From NCBI GenBank assembly GCA_014549065.1, contig JACDOX010000015.1, forward strand, positions 992,001 through 1,056,000: 64,000 nucleotides of DNA, given 5' to 3'. Both the position numbers and the translations under genes were made by a program. Below the pieces are notes generated by a model. The model worked only from the letters and a program-made list of their open reading frames with translations, was not told the DNA's origin and did no database searches. The stretch's first letter is position 1, and every line of letters starts with the position of its first letter. Of the stretch, positions 43,601 through 58,600 are shown in pieces. The stretch is from Cardinalis cardinalis. Taxonomy: Eukaryota; Chordata; Aves; Passeriformes; Cardinalidae.

Positions 43601-46600
43601 CATCCCTCGCAAAGATGCTGAAAAGGATATATTTAATCAGTGACACAAACAATGNGAAGATTTCATTTCACACACTAATTGAAGAAGCTTTAATACATTG
43701 ACTGAAAAATGGTTGCACAAAGAANATTTAATGTCTATCATTCTGCCAGGTACCCTTCTTTAGGCAGCACAGGAATTTCCAAGTGTGAATGTTTATNCCT
43801 ATCTTACCATCAGTAGCCTGCAGACTGTAAGTCAATCCCAGTGCCAAGTAGCCTTTTGCTTTGAACTCTGATGTTTTGTCCCCGAGATCAACAACTGCTT
43901 TGGCAAACCTTTCAGCTTCTTCCAACTGAAAATATTACAAAACATCCATGTGAGTCTAAAACTAGCTAAATCTTACATTATAATGATAAGAATGCTCAGA
44001 ATGTATATTATGCACAGTGAACCTGTTAAAATCTCAGCCATGATTGCTTTGAAAGAATACTTCATTTTTCATTAGACTTAGTTTTCTTGCTAAATACTGA
44101 GTAAAAACCACAGATTTTAANCTGAAACACCTATTCCTACGATTGAGAGAAATCTGGCACAAAGCAGACTTACTGTGCTTTTGCCTGTTTTCTTCTTTTT
44201 CAAATAAAAAGATATTTCTGGTCCATATATGCCATCTACCATTTTTTCACTTTATTATATANAGAGTTCTTGACCCATGAACCATTTATTTAGGAAAATC
44301 AATCACAAGACCTATGGCTCCTAACTCTGTAAAAAAACATCATACCATGCAGAATTCTGCTTCAAATAATGCATTGAATGGATGCAAACTCATAAACAGA
44401 GAAACACGTCAAAAATCAAGGTTTAGCTGCCATGTTAACACATTATTTAATAATCTAGAAAGAAAAAAAGCCCATTTGAATCCATTCCAGTAACTGTAGG
44501 TGCTAAGTACAGTAAGCTAGTCCATATGGACTCAATCCATAGGGAACAATTTACAGAACTAGGATATACTTTAATCAAGGCTGTGTTTGTCAGCCTCAAC
44601 AAGTCATGTTTGTGCTACTACACCATTTTCTCAATATCTATATGTTACCTTTCCCTTCTCTTTTCCTTCTTTTACAAATATACTAATTCTTGTAAAAATT
44701 ACACAAGTATCTTGAAAACAGCATGATGATCTTTGATCACTTTAATGCTTTTGTNCAGATATACCCATTTCAAGTTTATCTAAAATACTCAACTGACCCT
44801 ATTACAAATTCATAAACCACAGCTACCTGTAAACATGGTCTCTTGATTGTTAGAGATTTGCCTCATTATTTTCCAGAAAGTTATTTTCCTCTTGCAGAAA
44901 ATAACCAAAGTCTAAATTGCATTTATGATCTTTGCATTATGATCCAATGTTTCAAATTCCATATATTTTAAGCTATGCCTTAGACCAGTATCAGAATATG
45001 CTACCTTGATAAACATAACCTCTGTCAAGTATTTCAAATTAGCCATTCAAACAGGGATGTACATGTGCACGTACACTTTGTGCAGTGTTTTTAGATATGC
45101 CCAAGTGTGTGCAGTGACTGTGCAAAAGTATTCGCTACATGTCTAAATCAAGATTTTAGTACAGGTCTTGCTCAGAAGACANAGGGCAGACCTTACCCAG
45201 TGCAGAGATCCCATGCAGAGCTTTGCAGCAAGGAGTGGAATCGTTGCATCATCTGGTTTCAAACGTATACATTCCTTCAAGACTTTAACAGCTCGAGCAG
45301 ACTGTTTAAAACATTTTCCATTTAAATTACTGAAAACATAAATGTGTTTCACAGATACACAATTCCTATTTCCACCATTTACTTTATTTTTCCTTTGTAA
45401 AGGAGACATTACTACATACTTTGTGGACAATTGGTCAAAGCTCCTCAAGCCAGTGAATGACAAGACTTTAGGCACTGCTATTGTTATTTAACTCCTACAA
45501 ACTTTCATTAAGCATCCCCAGAAGAATGTAATTCTAATGGCACACAATTCAGTTTTGAGATGCATCTAAAACTTTGCNAGGCCTGTAAACTTACAGCATT
45601 TGAGCCAGATAAATGAAAGAGAAGGAGTGGGACAGCATTTTCTAAACAAGCAGTGTTTTGGTGTTCTTTGGGAGTTAAAACAGCACACAGGAATAGGTCT
45701 GATATAAGATAGAATGGCATTGCTCCTCTTTTTCTTTAAACTTATTTGTCTCCATCCAACCACAGTTTGGAAGACAACTCAAAGTAAATAGAGTTGGAGG
45801 AAAAACCTAGTCTCTTCAGAACCCATGAGCTGCTAAAATATTTTCTAAGGAACATATATTCCTTTCTCCAATTCTGAAAAGAAGCAAAATATCCCATTGA
45901 AAATTATATTTTAGAAAATTAGTTGTTTACATTACACAATGAATATATTTTCTGTAACATGAAAGTGAAAAGCAAAAATAGCTGAAAACTGAAAATTGCA
46001 TCTAAAAGCTTAAGTTCCTGGTTTATATAATTTTCTTTAAAAATCCGTTAGTTGCAGAGAATACGCAGTCTCAAAGGCAGCAATATTAAAGAAGATAAAG
46101 TTTGAAATTTCCAAAGGGAAAAAAAAAAAGAGCATCACGAATCAGCATTAATTTGTACCTAAGTATAAANTAAATTAAGTCATCAAAAGCACACTTAAAC
46201 AAGTTTTACAGGATAATAGGATCTGGTATAATTCACTGCTTGTACTCAATCAGCTTATTTTAAGATTATTAGCTAGATAGTTGTTATCATCATTTAAGTT
46301 ACAAACTATTCAAATAACAACATTCTTTGTACAGCACTGGGAATAAATTCAGGAGTACAGCATAATTTGTTGATTCAAGGATTAGAATTATTTTCAAAAG
46401 CACTACAGATGAAAATTATGGAAGTGCTAAACATTGTTATCAAATGCCATCAATACAAGAATTATATGAAAAAAATTAGACTTACTTTTCCTGCTGCCAT
46501 CAAGGACAATGCAAACTGATACCAGAGATGAAACTCTTCAAATGCAAACTTCATGGCTCTTTCTAAACACTAAATATGGGGGGGAATTGTTATTTAAGCT

Positions 46601-49600
46601 CACGTTCTTCAATTATTGAGAAGATACATTAGTATTTAGATTTTTCACAGACTCTTCTCTAACATACATGTAATAAAAAAATTAAATTATTCAAATACAT
46701 GAAAATAGCTGCCAGATTCTATAAAAATAATTTAACAGGCCTGGAAGACATCTCCCCTTGTAGGACACTTACAAGCTCAATATCATGCACCCTACAAAGC
46801 TTAAAAATGAACTTGATTTCAACCAGAGTACTATTGTTTAGGAAAGAACTGACAGCATAAAGTTCCTTCATCTAGTTGAAGTTATCCTAAGAAATTGAGA
46901 GCCCATTATATACAAACTTGATAAAAACATGAGCCCTTTTCAGTTAAGAACGTGACTTGGCATTAGAACAGTTTAACAAAGATGAGACAGATTTTTGATC
47001 ATTTCATATTCTTATATAACAACCAACTACCTCAGTAAGTAATCAGCTATAGCTAAACCAGAAGGCAGCAATAAGATACTGGAACTGGTGGGTGAATACT
47101 ATTTCCACAGTTAGAATAATTTCCCAATTTCTGATTTAATCTACAACAGCTCCACCAGAGCAATCAAAATCAGCTCAAAGAGAATGAAGCCCTAAAAAAT
47201 TAAATGCCTATTATATAATTGAACACAATGTTTTAACATTTCTGAATACGTGTTTATTACAATACTTTAAATTATAAAAGTTACAGACTATNGGCAGCAG
47301 GATTTGAGGGCAGATATCTTCTACTCACTAAACCTGCAAAGCTCCCATAAATATAATGGTCGTTTAACATTCTAAAAAAGACAAAAAAACCACAACAAAA
47401 AGCCCTGCAACAAAACCATCAACGATATCAGACAAAATGTAAGAATCAGATTTGGAACCCAGGGCTGCTCTATCCCTGCCTAGTTGTTAGTCTACTATAT
47501 CAAATTGAAAGGTTGCCAGTCACTTAGAGAAAAAAAGAAATCAAATTTTTCAAGGTTTTTTGGTCTCTTGTTTGTTTGCTTTTTTAAATACTTGTTGACA
47601 TCTCTTGTTTTGGAAGTTCTAGACTGAAATATATGGATGTCCACCTCTTGCACCTTTAGTGCAACCACCTAAAACTACATACGCGTGATTGTGTCTGTAG
47701 TGACAAGCAAACGGAAATATTCCTGATTAGATTATGTTGCAGGGCTGGTCCTGTGTGAGCTTTGTACTCCTTTGTTCTGTAAAACACCTTCCATTGTACT
47801 GATTTAAAGTGACTTATATCCCAACTGGCAGCTATGAAGTACTTTCAAGAAAAAGAATACCCAAACTGAGGGTTTAACATCACATGAGATGCAGATAAAT
47901 GGGTGACCATCAACGTATACCAGAGAAAAACTAGAGCACTTTTTTTTCATCTTTTTCTTAACAGAAGTCCTCTTACATGGTAGAGAGAAACCATTTCTCA
48001 ACAAATCAATTCCTGGGTATGCCTTCATATTCCTTCTGGAGACTAATAATTAATTGTGGCTGGCAACAGTACCCTGCTGCTGGGCGAGCACTGTTTCAGC
48101 AGTAGAAAGATCTGCTCTGCCTAAAGAGCTGTAGCTGTTTCACAGGTACAAAACTTTTAACAATACTTGGCAGTTTCCTGAAGAAGTTGCCACAAACAAC
48201 AAACACAAGCATGCTACATAATGAAACAGACACTGAGGGAAGTAATACATTTCTCAAAGACCTGAAAATTTTTTATTTTCTTTTTATTAGCTTCCAAACA
48301 ATTATAAACTGTAAGGACTATGGATGACCTCCAATATTAAGAAGTGTAAAAGAAAGTTTTCTTCTAAAATCCTTTTCCCTTCTTTAATATTTTTTCTAGG
48401 AAATTATATTTATCGTTTCTATATCCAGAACCACTTTTATTTTTTACCATTCCTTCTTGCTCTCTCCATTAAATGTATACCCTTTTAAGCAGATCCATGC
48501 ATCCCCACCTAAAAATCATGTGCATTTCTGTGGCATTAAAAATTTACCACACTTTCCACACGACTTTTCTTGTTTGGCCACCTCAAGTCACTTGTATAAA
48601 TTTAGACAGTAAACATTTTGGGGTGGAAACTACCTCCTGTATTCATAAATCAGTCAGAATAACAGTGTCCTATATTTGTTTTAGCCCTTTCTTACTACCA
48701 CAATTAACATGATTAACAGAAAACAGCAAAAATGCCACAGATGAATATTCACTACTATCAACAAACCTCTGAAAGCATTTCATACTGGCCTCTTCTTCCC
48801 AAGGCTATTGTAAGTAAATCATAGACTACAGATGCACTTTGCAAACTGATGATGCGATCATTCTTGTGTTCTGGTATTCTGCTCAGTACAGCGTCACGGT
48901 TAGCCTGAAACACACCACAAAGAAAGAAACCAAGGCAGCCATTATAATCCAAGCTGTATTTTCACTCCAGTTACTACCATTCTACTCAACCTAACAGTCA
49001 GTAGTTGCTATAAGGGATACACAGAGATCTGATACTAATTTATTGATAGAAAGAATTACCAACTTTATATATTAGTGGCAAGACTGGTGTTTCTACATGG
49101 ACCTATTTTTAATTACTTCATTCTAATTCCATAATCTAAGTAATGTATTTAAAGTTATTGAAGAGTTCTCAAAAAAAAAAAGGTATATTTTCCATATAAT
49201 GGATATACATCTATAAAAATATCTCTTTATTTTTTTGTGTGCTAGTAAAACATATTAAAAAGGATCTTCAAGTCCTCTATTCCAGCTTTTGTAAAATAAG
49301 GCAATCAACTTCTTTTCCCTTCACAACATTATGACACTCATCTCACTTGTGAATGGTAACATGCCCAGGATAACCCACTATCACCTTCAGCAGTTACTAG
49401 TGAGAAGTGAAAACTGATGCTGGTTCTGGGCACAGTTTTGGAATCAGGCCATGTTTGCAGTAAGAGTTTGTACTTTCNAACCTGTTTTGTGAAAGGCATG
49501 TTGCAAACCTAATTCCTTAAGTAAAGTGTTCCTTTTGGGAAGGAAGAAAGCTGAGCTAGAAATGGATTAAATGAATTGACCATGTTCACAGGGAAACCAT

Positions 49601-52600
49601 GTTCAAGAGCAAAGAACAAAATCCAGGTCTCAGAGTAGTTAGTACCTCCCTGAACTACCCAGTGCTTCTCCCACTTTATGACCAAGACTGTGAAAACACA
49701 TTATCTTGCTATTCTATCTATTTCTAGTTTTCTTGGTGTTTAATATTCCCATTGCACATTGGTACAAATGCTAGTATATCTGGCAATCTGCAATCAGAAG
49801 TCAAAGATACTTCGCTCTCCTTATCCCCCTCTTTATTTTTAATTTCACAGGGCATGGCCCCCTTAGCATATTTACTTAAAATCACTAAATTTTAATAAGT
49901 AGCTTATTTCCCTCTCTTTCAGATGCAAAAAATGACACACAATAAGGGATAATAAATTTTTTCCTCCACTTTAACAGGGTAACATTTTAAGCTCTGAACA
50001 AACTCAGTACATCTTNAAAATCAGAATAAATAAATACTGAAAATTTTTCTAAGAGATACATGGAATGTAAAATGCACAGACATCTCAGGAATTATCAACT
50101 GAATAATCCACATCTTAGTTCAAAACAACCCCATACATATACACATACACACCCAAAGAGATATTTTGCTTTCTTTTGATCAAGAAGTCTTTGGCTTTTA
50201 CTTTTTACACTGCATAAATATTCAGTCAACTTCAAGAACTTCTTTTTAACTCCGCCTCTAATCACTATTTGACTCAGTTCCTTGCAAGTTTTGAACAAGC
50301 TGTGAACTAGCACTTCTTGTGAAACAGTGGTTGACANTGCCAAAGCACAAGGATGTCTCATAATTATTACAAATATCTCGTGTATCTGAACAATCATTTT
50401 CTTGGTAATTATAAACAGAAAGTATGTAGGAATGGAAGTGTTCAGTATTTCAGAAGTGCCANGGTCTCAGACACTCTGAGGTGACAGTCAAACTGCAGCG
50501 TGTCATCTGGGCACACTTACACCTGTAACACACTTGAGCAGTGNAATTCAGCTCAGCCTCAGGGCAAGGAAGGATGTGCTCAGCCAATTTCCCACTGCTG
50601 AAGAATCTCCCACAANGCTGAGCCCAGGAGGTGGTGAGGAGTGACACAAAGTCTAGTAGGAGGCCAGGAACTAGCAGTGTGTCCCAGAGATTGACACTGG
50701 GCCTGATCCCAAGCGTGTTTGCTGAACTGATATGCCAAAGGGCTGAGCTGCCATGCAGAGGGACCTCAACAGGCTGGAGCAATGAGCTGAAAGAACCTCA
50801 GCAAAGCCCTGAGCAAAGTCTTGCACCTGGCAGGGAACAAACCCAGGCACCATACATGCTGGGCACTCCCCAGCTCAAAGGCAGCTTGACAGCAATGCAC
50901 TTGGGGGTCCTGGTGGACACCCAAGGTGAGCAGGAGCCAGCAAGGTGCCCCAGCCAGAAAAAAGGCCACTGATAGCCCAGGCAGCATCAGCAGGAATGCT
51001 GCCAACAGGCTGAGGGCAGTGATCTTCCCCTCTGTCCAGCACTGGTGAGGCCACACCTGCAGTACTGGGTCCAGTTCTGGACTCTCTAGTACAAAAGACA
51101 TGGAGCTACTGGAGAGAGTCCAACAAATNCCCACCAGGCTGCATTAGACACCAGAGTAACTCTTCCATGAGGAAAGGCTGAGAAAGCTGTGACTCTTCAG
51201 CCTGGAAAAGACAATGCTCAGGAGGGGAGCCTTATTAGGGTTAGAAACATCTGCAGGGAGGATACAAGGAAAAGAGAGCCAGGCTTTNTCCAGTGGTGTC
51301 AGGACTAGAGGCAATAGGCATGAACTGAAACNCTGAAGGTCCCCTCTGAAGGTCAGGAACCTTTTTTTTTTTTCCTGTGAGGGTTAATGAGCAATGGCAC
51401 AGGCTGCCCAGGGAGGCTGTCGAATCCTTCTCCTTGGAGATACTCAAAAGATGTCTGGAGAGAGATGCAGCCTGCTCCAGGTGGCTCTGTGTGAGCAAAG
51501 GGGCTGGACAAAATGACCTCCAGAAGTCCCTTCCAAACATAATCATTCTGTGATTCTGTTACCACAACTCAGCTGACATGCAGCAACACATACATGCACT
51601 GTTAACTTGAGGATGTCAGATCACAGAACCACAGGATGCTTTGGGTTTGAAGGGACCTTTCAGAGATCATCCTGTCATGGGTGGGGACATTTTCCACCAG
51701 ATCAGACTGCTCAGAGCCCTGTCCAACCTGGCCTTGACTGGGGTGTTTTCTTACTAATTCACAGAAAATGGAAGTAAGGGATCATAGTACTTTAATAACA
51801 CAATGGCATATCAAGACTGTTACTCAGTCTTCTCTAAGTGTTATTTCTTTCCCANATACTGTTTCAGAATCATAAATTACATACTACTTCACAACTACTA
51901 CAGCTAGAAAGTTAGCATGCACTGAAGCTGAAATAACAGGTCTCAACTCTCAGAAAGGTAAGTTTGTAATGATGAATATTTTTATGCTCAATCTTCCCCT
52001 TTTCCCCCTCCAAAACTAATTTGAACAAATGACTTAGCCAAAGTAAGTCAATCATGTCAAAGACTATACTCCCCCGAAACAAACTCTTNTGCCTGAAATA
52101 ATCTGCAATAATTACTGTTAAAAAATTTGAAGGCTTGCTAAAGGTATATGCTCTACAGTGACAGCATTTGATATAATTAGGCAGAACTAATTCACAAAGG
52201 AAAAGCTGTAAGTAACCTGAATTGACACTTAACAAGGCAGTACTTTTAATTTGGTTTTTGGATTCTTAATGATGATATGTAAGGAACTACACAGCAATCA
52301 GCAGTCAGATCTTGCAGAACTGGGACTGCTTTCACTTCACACCAAGACCACAGCTCACATCAGAATTCTCTACACCTTTGCTGCTGCACATTACAGAGAC
52401 ACAGGCAGCACCTCTCAGTGCTAAGCATATACTGCAGCAAAACCAACATAGGATAAGTGGAAATGTTTGCTCAGCAGATTTTTCTGTATTATGAAAATCA
52501 GAATCTAGACAGAATTTCTAGATTCTGTCATGAATACATCCCTAGGAATGAGGAAAGCAGTTACCACTACAATGTAAATATCTGCCACTTTAAAACAGTT

Positions 52601-55600
52601 AAACTAGGACAATGTTCACTAAAATGTTCTGATCCTATTTAACTGTAGCAAAACAGAAATTATGCCAAAACATGTAAGCATTTGAATGACCTGTACAACT
52701 TAAAAGACTGCATCTCATTGATGTGAAGTGAGACAGACTGCATGATGCCTGAGACTGTAGANGTTTCACCCCTGTAGCTAAAAAAACCAGCAAAATCTCC
52801 AGCATTTTATTTTATCTGAGAACATAAAACTGACATGGTATGAGAATGTCTGTATGTGGCAGCTGATTGATGACTAGCAGAAAATATGGCAGGTTGATAA
52901 AGGGCACAAGTAGACCATTGAAAGGAATCATTTATTGAGGAAATGGGGACATTTAAAAAAATAATTCAGTAGCCAAGACTGAATGTCAGTATCGTTAAAA
53001 TAATTTACAAATTTGAGTGACTGAAGTTTAATGCACAATGGAAGGTACTTTTTGATGATGTTTATTATGCTCTTCTAGTAGTTTTTTATTTGCATTTTAC
53101 AACAACAATAACTTAGATTTTNTGTCTGTCTGAATAGCAACCAACTGGTGTAACAGTGCTTCATATTGGNGATACCCAATGAAGGACCTGGCTTGTTCAC
53201 CTGCCTATGGCTGGAAGAAGGCTGGGTACAGCCAGCCCAAAGGAGAAAAACTCCATAACACTTGCAGACCTCATCTAGCTGGCTCAGANGAACAAAAATT
53301 TGAGTTTCAGAAATAACTGCCTGCTTTCCTAACAGAAAATAAAAGAAAAANCAAAGGCTTGAGGGAAAAAAAGGGCCTATTTTAATTAAAAATGAAACAA
53401 ACCAAACAAAACAAGGAAAGCATACACATACAGCAAATGCACATTCACTCTATTTTACCTACCATAGATTCACTAATAAGCAGCAACAGTAAGGCTTCTT
53501 CTGTATTTTCTTGAGGACAGAAGATGCTGTTCAAAATGAGAATTTAATTATTTAAGCAGAACACATTGCTTTTATAAGTAGTTCACACACATATATTAAA
53601 AGCACTGTAAAAACTGGAAAATGTCCAAAAAAGAAAAGGAAAGTAACTTGCATAGAAAGATCAATTGGTTAAAATGCATTTCTTTGCAATGCTCTANATT
53701 TGCATTTCAGAAAAGTTGGCTGAGCATAATAAAAGAACAAAACTACCACAGCTGTCAGAGTTGAACTTATTCAAATATCCCAAAATTGAACATAATTTAA
53801 CAACTGTAAACACTAAATCCATAGTGTAACTAGCCTCTTACACCTAATCTGCCTGAGCTCAATCTACAGTACTGATCCAAGTCCTGGAGGAAGAGGAAAC
53901 TCTTACACAAGAACAGGAAAACTTTTGTATTTTAGGCAGTATGTGGAGAAGTACTTCTATCAGTCTTTAAAAAATTTTTCCTGATGCTTTCAATAGCTAT
54001 GAATATTTTNAAATAAATTACAATCTCCACCTGTTTGCCATAATCACTCTTAGCTCCAAGTAGTGGAATTATCTGCGTGTAATGAAGTACAGTTCCTTCC
54101 AACTTAATCCTGAAGGTTTGCACAGGAATAGTTTGCAGACTTTCATGCTTTCTCTGAATACTGGAAACTCTTCTGAAAACTCTTCTAGGCTGGTGGACAG
54201 ACAACAGTAACGTGCATCGGGTACTGGCAGGAATTCATTCATCCATGTGTATGCACATTAAAAAATTTAAAAAGAAAGCTGAAATCCATTCAGCTTTCTT
54301 CCTCTAAACTATTTCTGAATTAGCCCAAGTAGTCTTTCCTATTAACTCAGTNCATTAGTTCCACAATTGCCTATTTAAATGGAGAAAAGTATTAGTAATC
54401 AATTCCTATGATCCCAAGGATGTTTAAACTACAATACATTATAGACAGGAAACAAAACTTGTCTGACATTAAAACATCTCTTCAGATTTTTTTAAAGCAT
54501 TAGAAATATAAGCAGAATCAATGCCTGAAAGAAAATAGAAACTAAAAGACATCTTAATTCCAGGCAATTTGAAAGCAACATTGTAAATGGCTAAGACCCC
54601 AGGGTAGCTGTTCTGTTGTTGTATATTTATTTTTTAATCAATGCAACTGCTCACCAGATTTTTAAGAGTATTCCAAATCTTAGAATTTAGCATATAATTT
54701 GTTGTTACATAACAAAAGAAATTTCAAAACACAGTTAGTCATGAATAAGAACCACCCACGATAAGGAATGAGGAGTGATGAAGAAGCATCAGAGTGCTCC
54801 TTATTTAACAATCTATGCAGAATTTAACAACCTGGAAGAAGATTTAACCTGACCAACTGACAATGGCACCCAGAAAGTAGAATAATGATTGGAAACAGTT
54901 GCTGGAGAAATTATTCTCTCAGAGAAAGAAGGGATGCTTCNCCAAAGAGAACTACTAAAAAGGCACTTATCAAAACAAAAGCAAATATTATTTCCTCTAG
55001 CAATTTCAAACACATTTTTGTAGATATGTTGATGTTTGTCTCCAACAAGATCCTCCCCACGCANAAATTAGTGAGACATTTCTTTGACCTAAGCAAAAAA
55101 GCTCAGTTAAGTTGACTGAACTCATTCTCTGTTTGTCCTGATAGATGCAGGCACATGAGTAAAGTAATTTCAGTGNAACAGGGCAAAAGAAGCAACTGAA
55201 AACATGAAACAGCTATCAACCAAAGGCAAACCATGGAAGTTATACTCAGTCGAAGAACTAGTTCAAGTAAACTGAAGAGGCAATAACACAGAGATCTAAA
55301 AAACCATAAATGCCATTAGCCAAATTACACCCATAATCCTCATAAGAACACAATGCAGTTATTTAATGTCAGGCAACATACTTAGAAAAAACAGTGCATT
55401 GCAGATTCAGAGCTGGTGGTCAAAAGAATACCTAGGAAGAAATTTCCTAGATATCACTGTCTTTGAAATTTGCTTTCAGTCACTGCTGGAGATGAGATGC
55501 TTGGCTGGACATATTTTATGTGGCATGGTATTAACCAGTCTGACCTTATGAAAGGACTTAATTATATGCTCTGTTGAAATTGTAGAACTCCTCACCTGCA

Positions 55601-58600
55601 CGTGCCAAGAACAAGAGAACTAAACTGAACAAAGCCCCACTTTTGCAGGAAGCANGTTGCTATGAAGGATGAGTTGAGAATGGAGAACATAAGTTTCAAA
55701 GACTGAGCCTGAGAAACCTGCTGTAACTATTCTGGATGCAGGAAGGAGAATTGCTAGAAGTCTTTGAAGATAAAGGCCATACTACTTAATAATAGTAAAG
55801 ACACCATNATTATGTGGGCTTGCTGCTGTATAAAAGATACATTAATGGAACTCTGAAATAAATACAGCTAAACAANTCAAATGGTGTCATACTGCAGGCA
55901 TTTATGTTACAATATAAAGATACAATATAAAGTGAACACTAAAACAAAACATCCCTCCATTAAGTAAGTAGGGCTACTTCTATAGTCAAGATACTAACTT
56001 CAAAGAACAAGTTCAAATTCAAGGAAATGGCTATCTATATTTAATAGTAACCCTAATGGTGATCAGTGTGGAAAAAAAAGTTACATTTTTCAAGAAGGAA
56101 GCATACCATAGCTACTCTAGAATTCACTATGAGACATACCAGACAAAAACAAACCAAAAAGTATCACTTACTTGATTCAATGAAAGATGAAAACTGAACA
56201 AAGAGGTGGAATCATAAAAGAAATGGCAAAACTAATCTAAGATGATTAGCTAAAAGATTAGCCTTGGGAAAATAAACTAGCTTTGAAACTGTTAGATAAA
56301 TTTCTAGATACATTATTTTTTTCATAATGCTTCCTGGACCAACTTGAATCTCCATTTTGTCTAATATTTCCTTTCTATGATAAAGCAGAATAGATGTCTA
56401 GAAGCAGCACATAACTTTTAAAATGTGCAATATCTGATTTCCTACCCGGTACATGTTTTCTTTTGTATCCCACATATAATAAGAGATATTGAATTTATCA
56501 CATATACCAGGACAGAATTTCTACAATTGAGAAAAAAAGGTCTAATACAGTGCAAACTTCTACTGGGAGAAGCATATTTCTTCCCTGGCTCTCCTCAGGG
56601 AATCTATCTATCTACACACTGCCAAATTTCTTCTACATTTTCAAAAATGTAAACTAACTTATCCACTGCACTGGTAACAACTGCAATTACAGAAACAAAA
56701 GAGGTTTAAACTCAGCCATACTTCTCTCCAGTGTATACCCGTGGTCTCCTACTGAGTGCATAATTCTTCATATTGGAACCTTTTCGCAGTGGATCATCAA
56801 GGGGTGATTGGTGAGGAGGATCTTCCAGTGGATTCCAGTAACTCTGTTCACACATACCTCGTAACAAAATTTCTGCAAGTTGTCTTGCTATTGTCTGTAA
56901 AAGCAAAATATAAAAATTTTCCNTAGAAATGCTGAATACAAACTATTAAAAAATGTCCAGATTTTTTCTAATGAGGACTATTTATATAGAATGTATTTTT
57001 GTATTCTATAATATCCAAAAAAACCAGGCATGATGCTGTTTAAAAGGTAAAAGTACCCAGTTCAATTCTCTAAACACAAAGAAAAATAACAGCAATAACA
57101 AACAATTTTCCATTTTATCAGTTAATCCAGACACTTTTGAAGTATAAACAACCCAGCTGCTGCTCCTAAGAAGTCAATAACCTAAGATGCTCAATAACCT
57201 CTACTGCCTCTTCAGACCTGGAGCAGTTGTTTGCAAGGGAGAGACCAGAGTGGAGCAGTCCAAACTGCAGCCTGCCAAGAGAACCATGGGAAAAACAGGA
57301 TATTATTCCCTGAAGGAACTGCAGCCCGGTGGAGGGACCTCGTGCTGGAGCAGGGGAAAAGTGTGAGGAGCAAGGAGCAGCAGAAAGGAACCCACCACAA
57401 CCCTCATGCACCACTCAGGGAATGGGAGGGTAGGGAGAGGAGGTAGAAGAGTCAGAAGTCAAAGACTGAAGTTGAACCTGAGAAAACAGGGTGGAAGGAA
57501 GGTGTTTCAGTTTTTTTCTTTGTTTCTCACCATCCCACTCCCTTTTAAGTGACAATATATTAATTTCCTCCAAGAAGAGCCTGTTTTGCCTGTGACAGTA
57601 ACTGGTAAGCAAACTCTTTGCCTTTATCTTGGATCTATGTTGGACCTTTTGTAGGATATTTCCTCCCCATGTGTTAAGGAAGGGGAGTTTGAGGGCAGCT
57701 GGGTGAGCATGTGGCAGCCAGACAAGGTCAACCCACCACAGACAGTTATGGTCTGTGGGCTGAATGGGGCTTCTGGCAACTCATACTTGAAGGTGCTGGT
57801 GTTAGCTGCTGTTAAAGCTCAGCAAGACTGAAACAAGATTGAAAATCAGCATGAAAAGTTTTATTTTGACCAACTATTATTGTCACCACATATTTAACTG
57901 TAGAAATACTTACATAAATATTATTAAATTAAATAATACCAATTTAAAGTCATCTTATAATCCATAGCTATCAGGTAAATCTCTTCATTAATGTTTCACA
58001 CACATGCATAGACCCTCCACGACTACATATCACAATGATGAAAACTCAAAGGTTTTCTATCAGGGCAGTAGAAAGAAGGCAAGATCTNAATTTGCATCAA
58101 AATTGGCAGCATTTCCATTAACATTTCCCANAAACAGATGTGTAATGTTTAACTCACAGAGAACACCATAAGCTCTGCATCTTCCACCTTAACTCCCATA
58201 CCATAAGAAGTCCTTCATCTTTTCTATTAAAATGTGCAATACTATCTCTCTCCATTGNAAGTCTATTATTAAATAATTTTAATATATTTACTAGGAATCA
58301 GTTATTGAATTAATTAAGAAATCACTTACCTTCCTTACTACCAGTTTGGAAGTTTTAAAGGCCCAGTATTAGGAAACTAATCTAGGATATTTTGAAAATA
58401 ATTACATGACAGTAAACAATGAGCCTCTACTTTTTATTATATAAAAGATTCAAGGTTCTGACAATGTAAGTAACAAATATTCATGATTTTGCTTTTATGG
58501 CTTTCCTTAAAGAGGCTTTATAACTTGATAGCTTTCAACTTGATAGAAACCACACAAAAATGATGCTTTCTGTTCTCACTCCCACTACCTTACAAAAACA

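Larger units (their letters stand above)
48905..53462 (-). other. TTC7B: TTC7B intron between exons C and D
   Basis: A 4.6-kb intron carrying two CR1 copies in opposite orientation with their 3' ends facing (50600-51560 plus, 51615-51745 minus). Open frames at 50450-51550 are relics or shadows of the LINE. Confidence 0.85.

Noticed and set aside
50450..51546. Cluster of open frames on both strands
   Set aside because: They lie over a CR1 LINE. The LINE's own frame is broken, and the minus-strand frames are its shadows.
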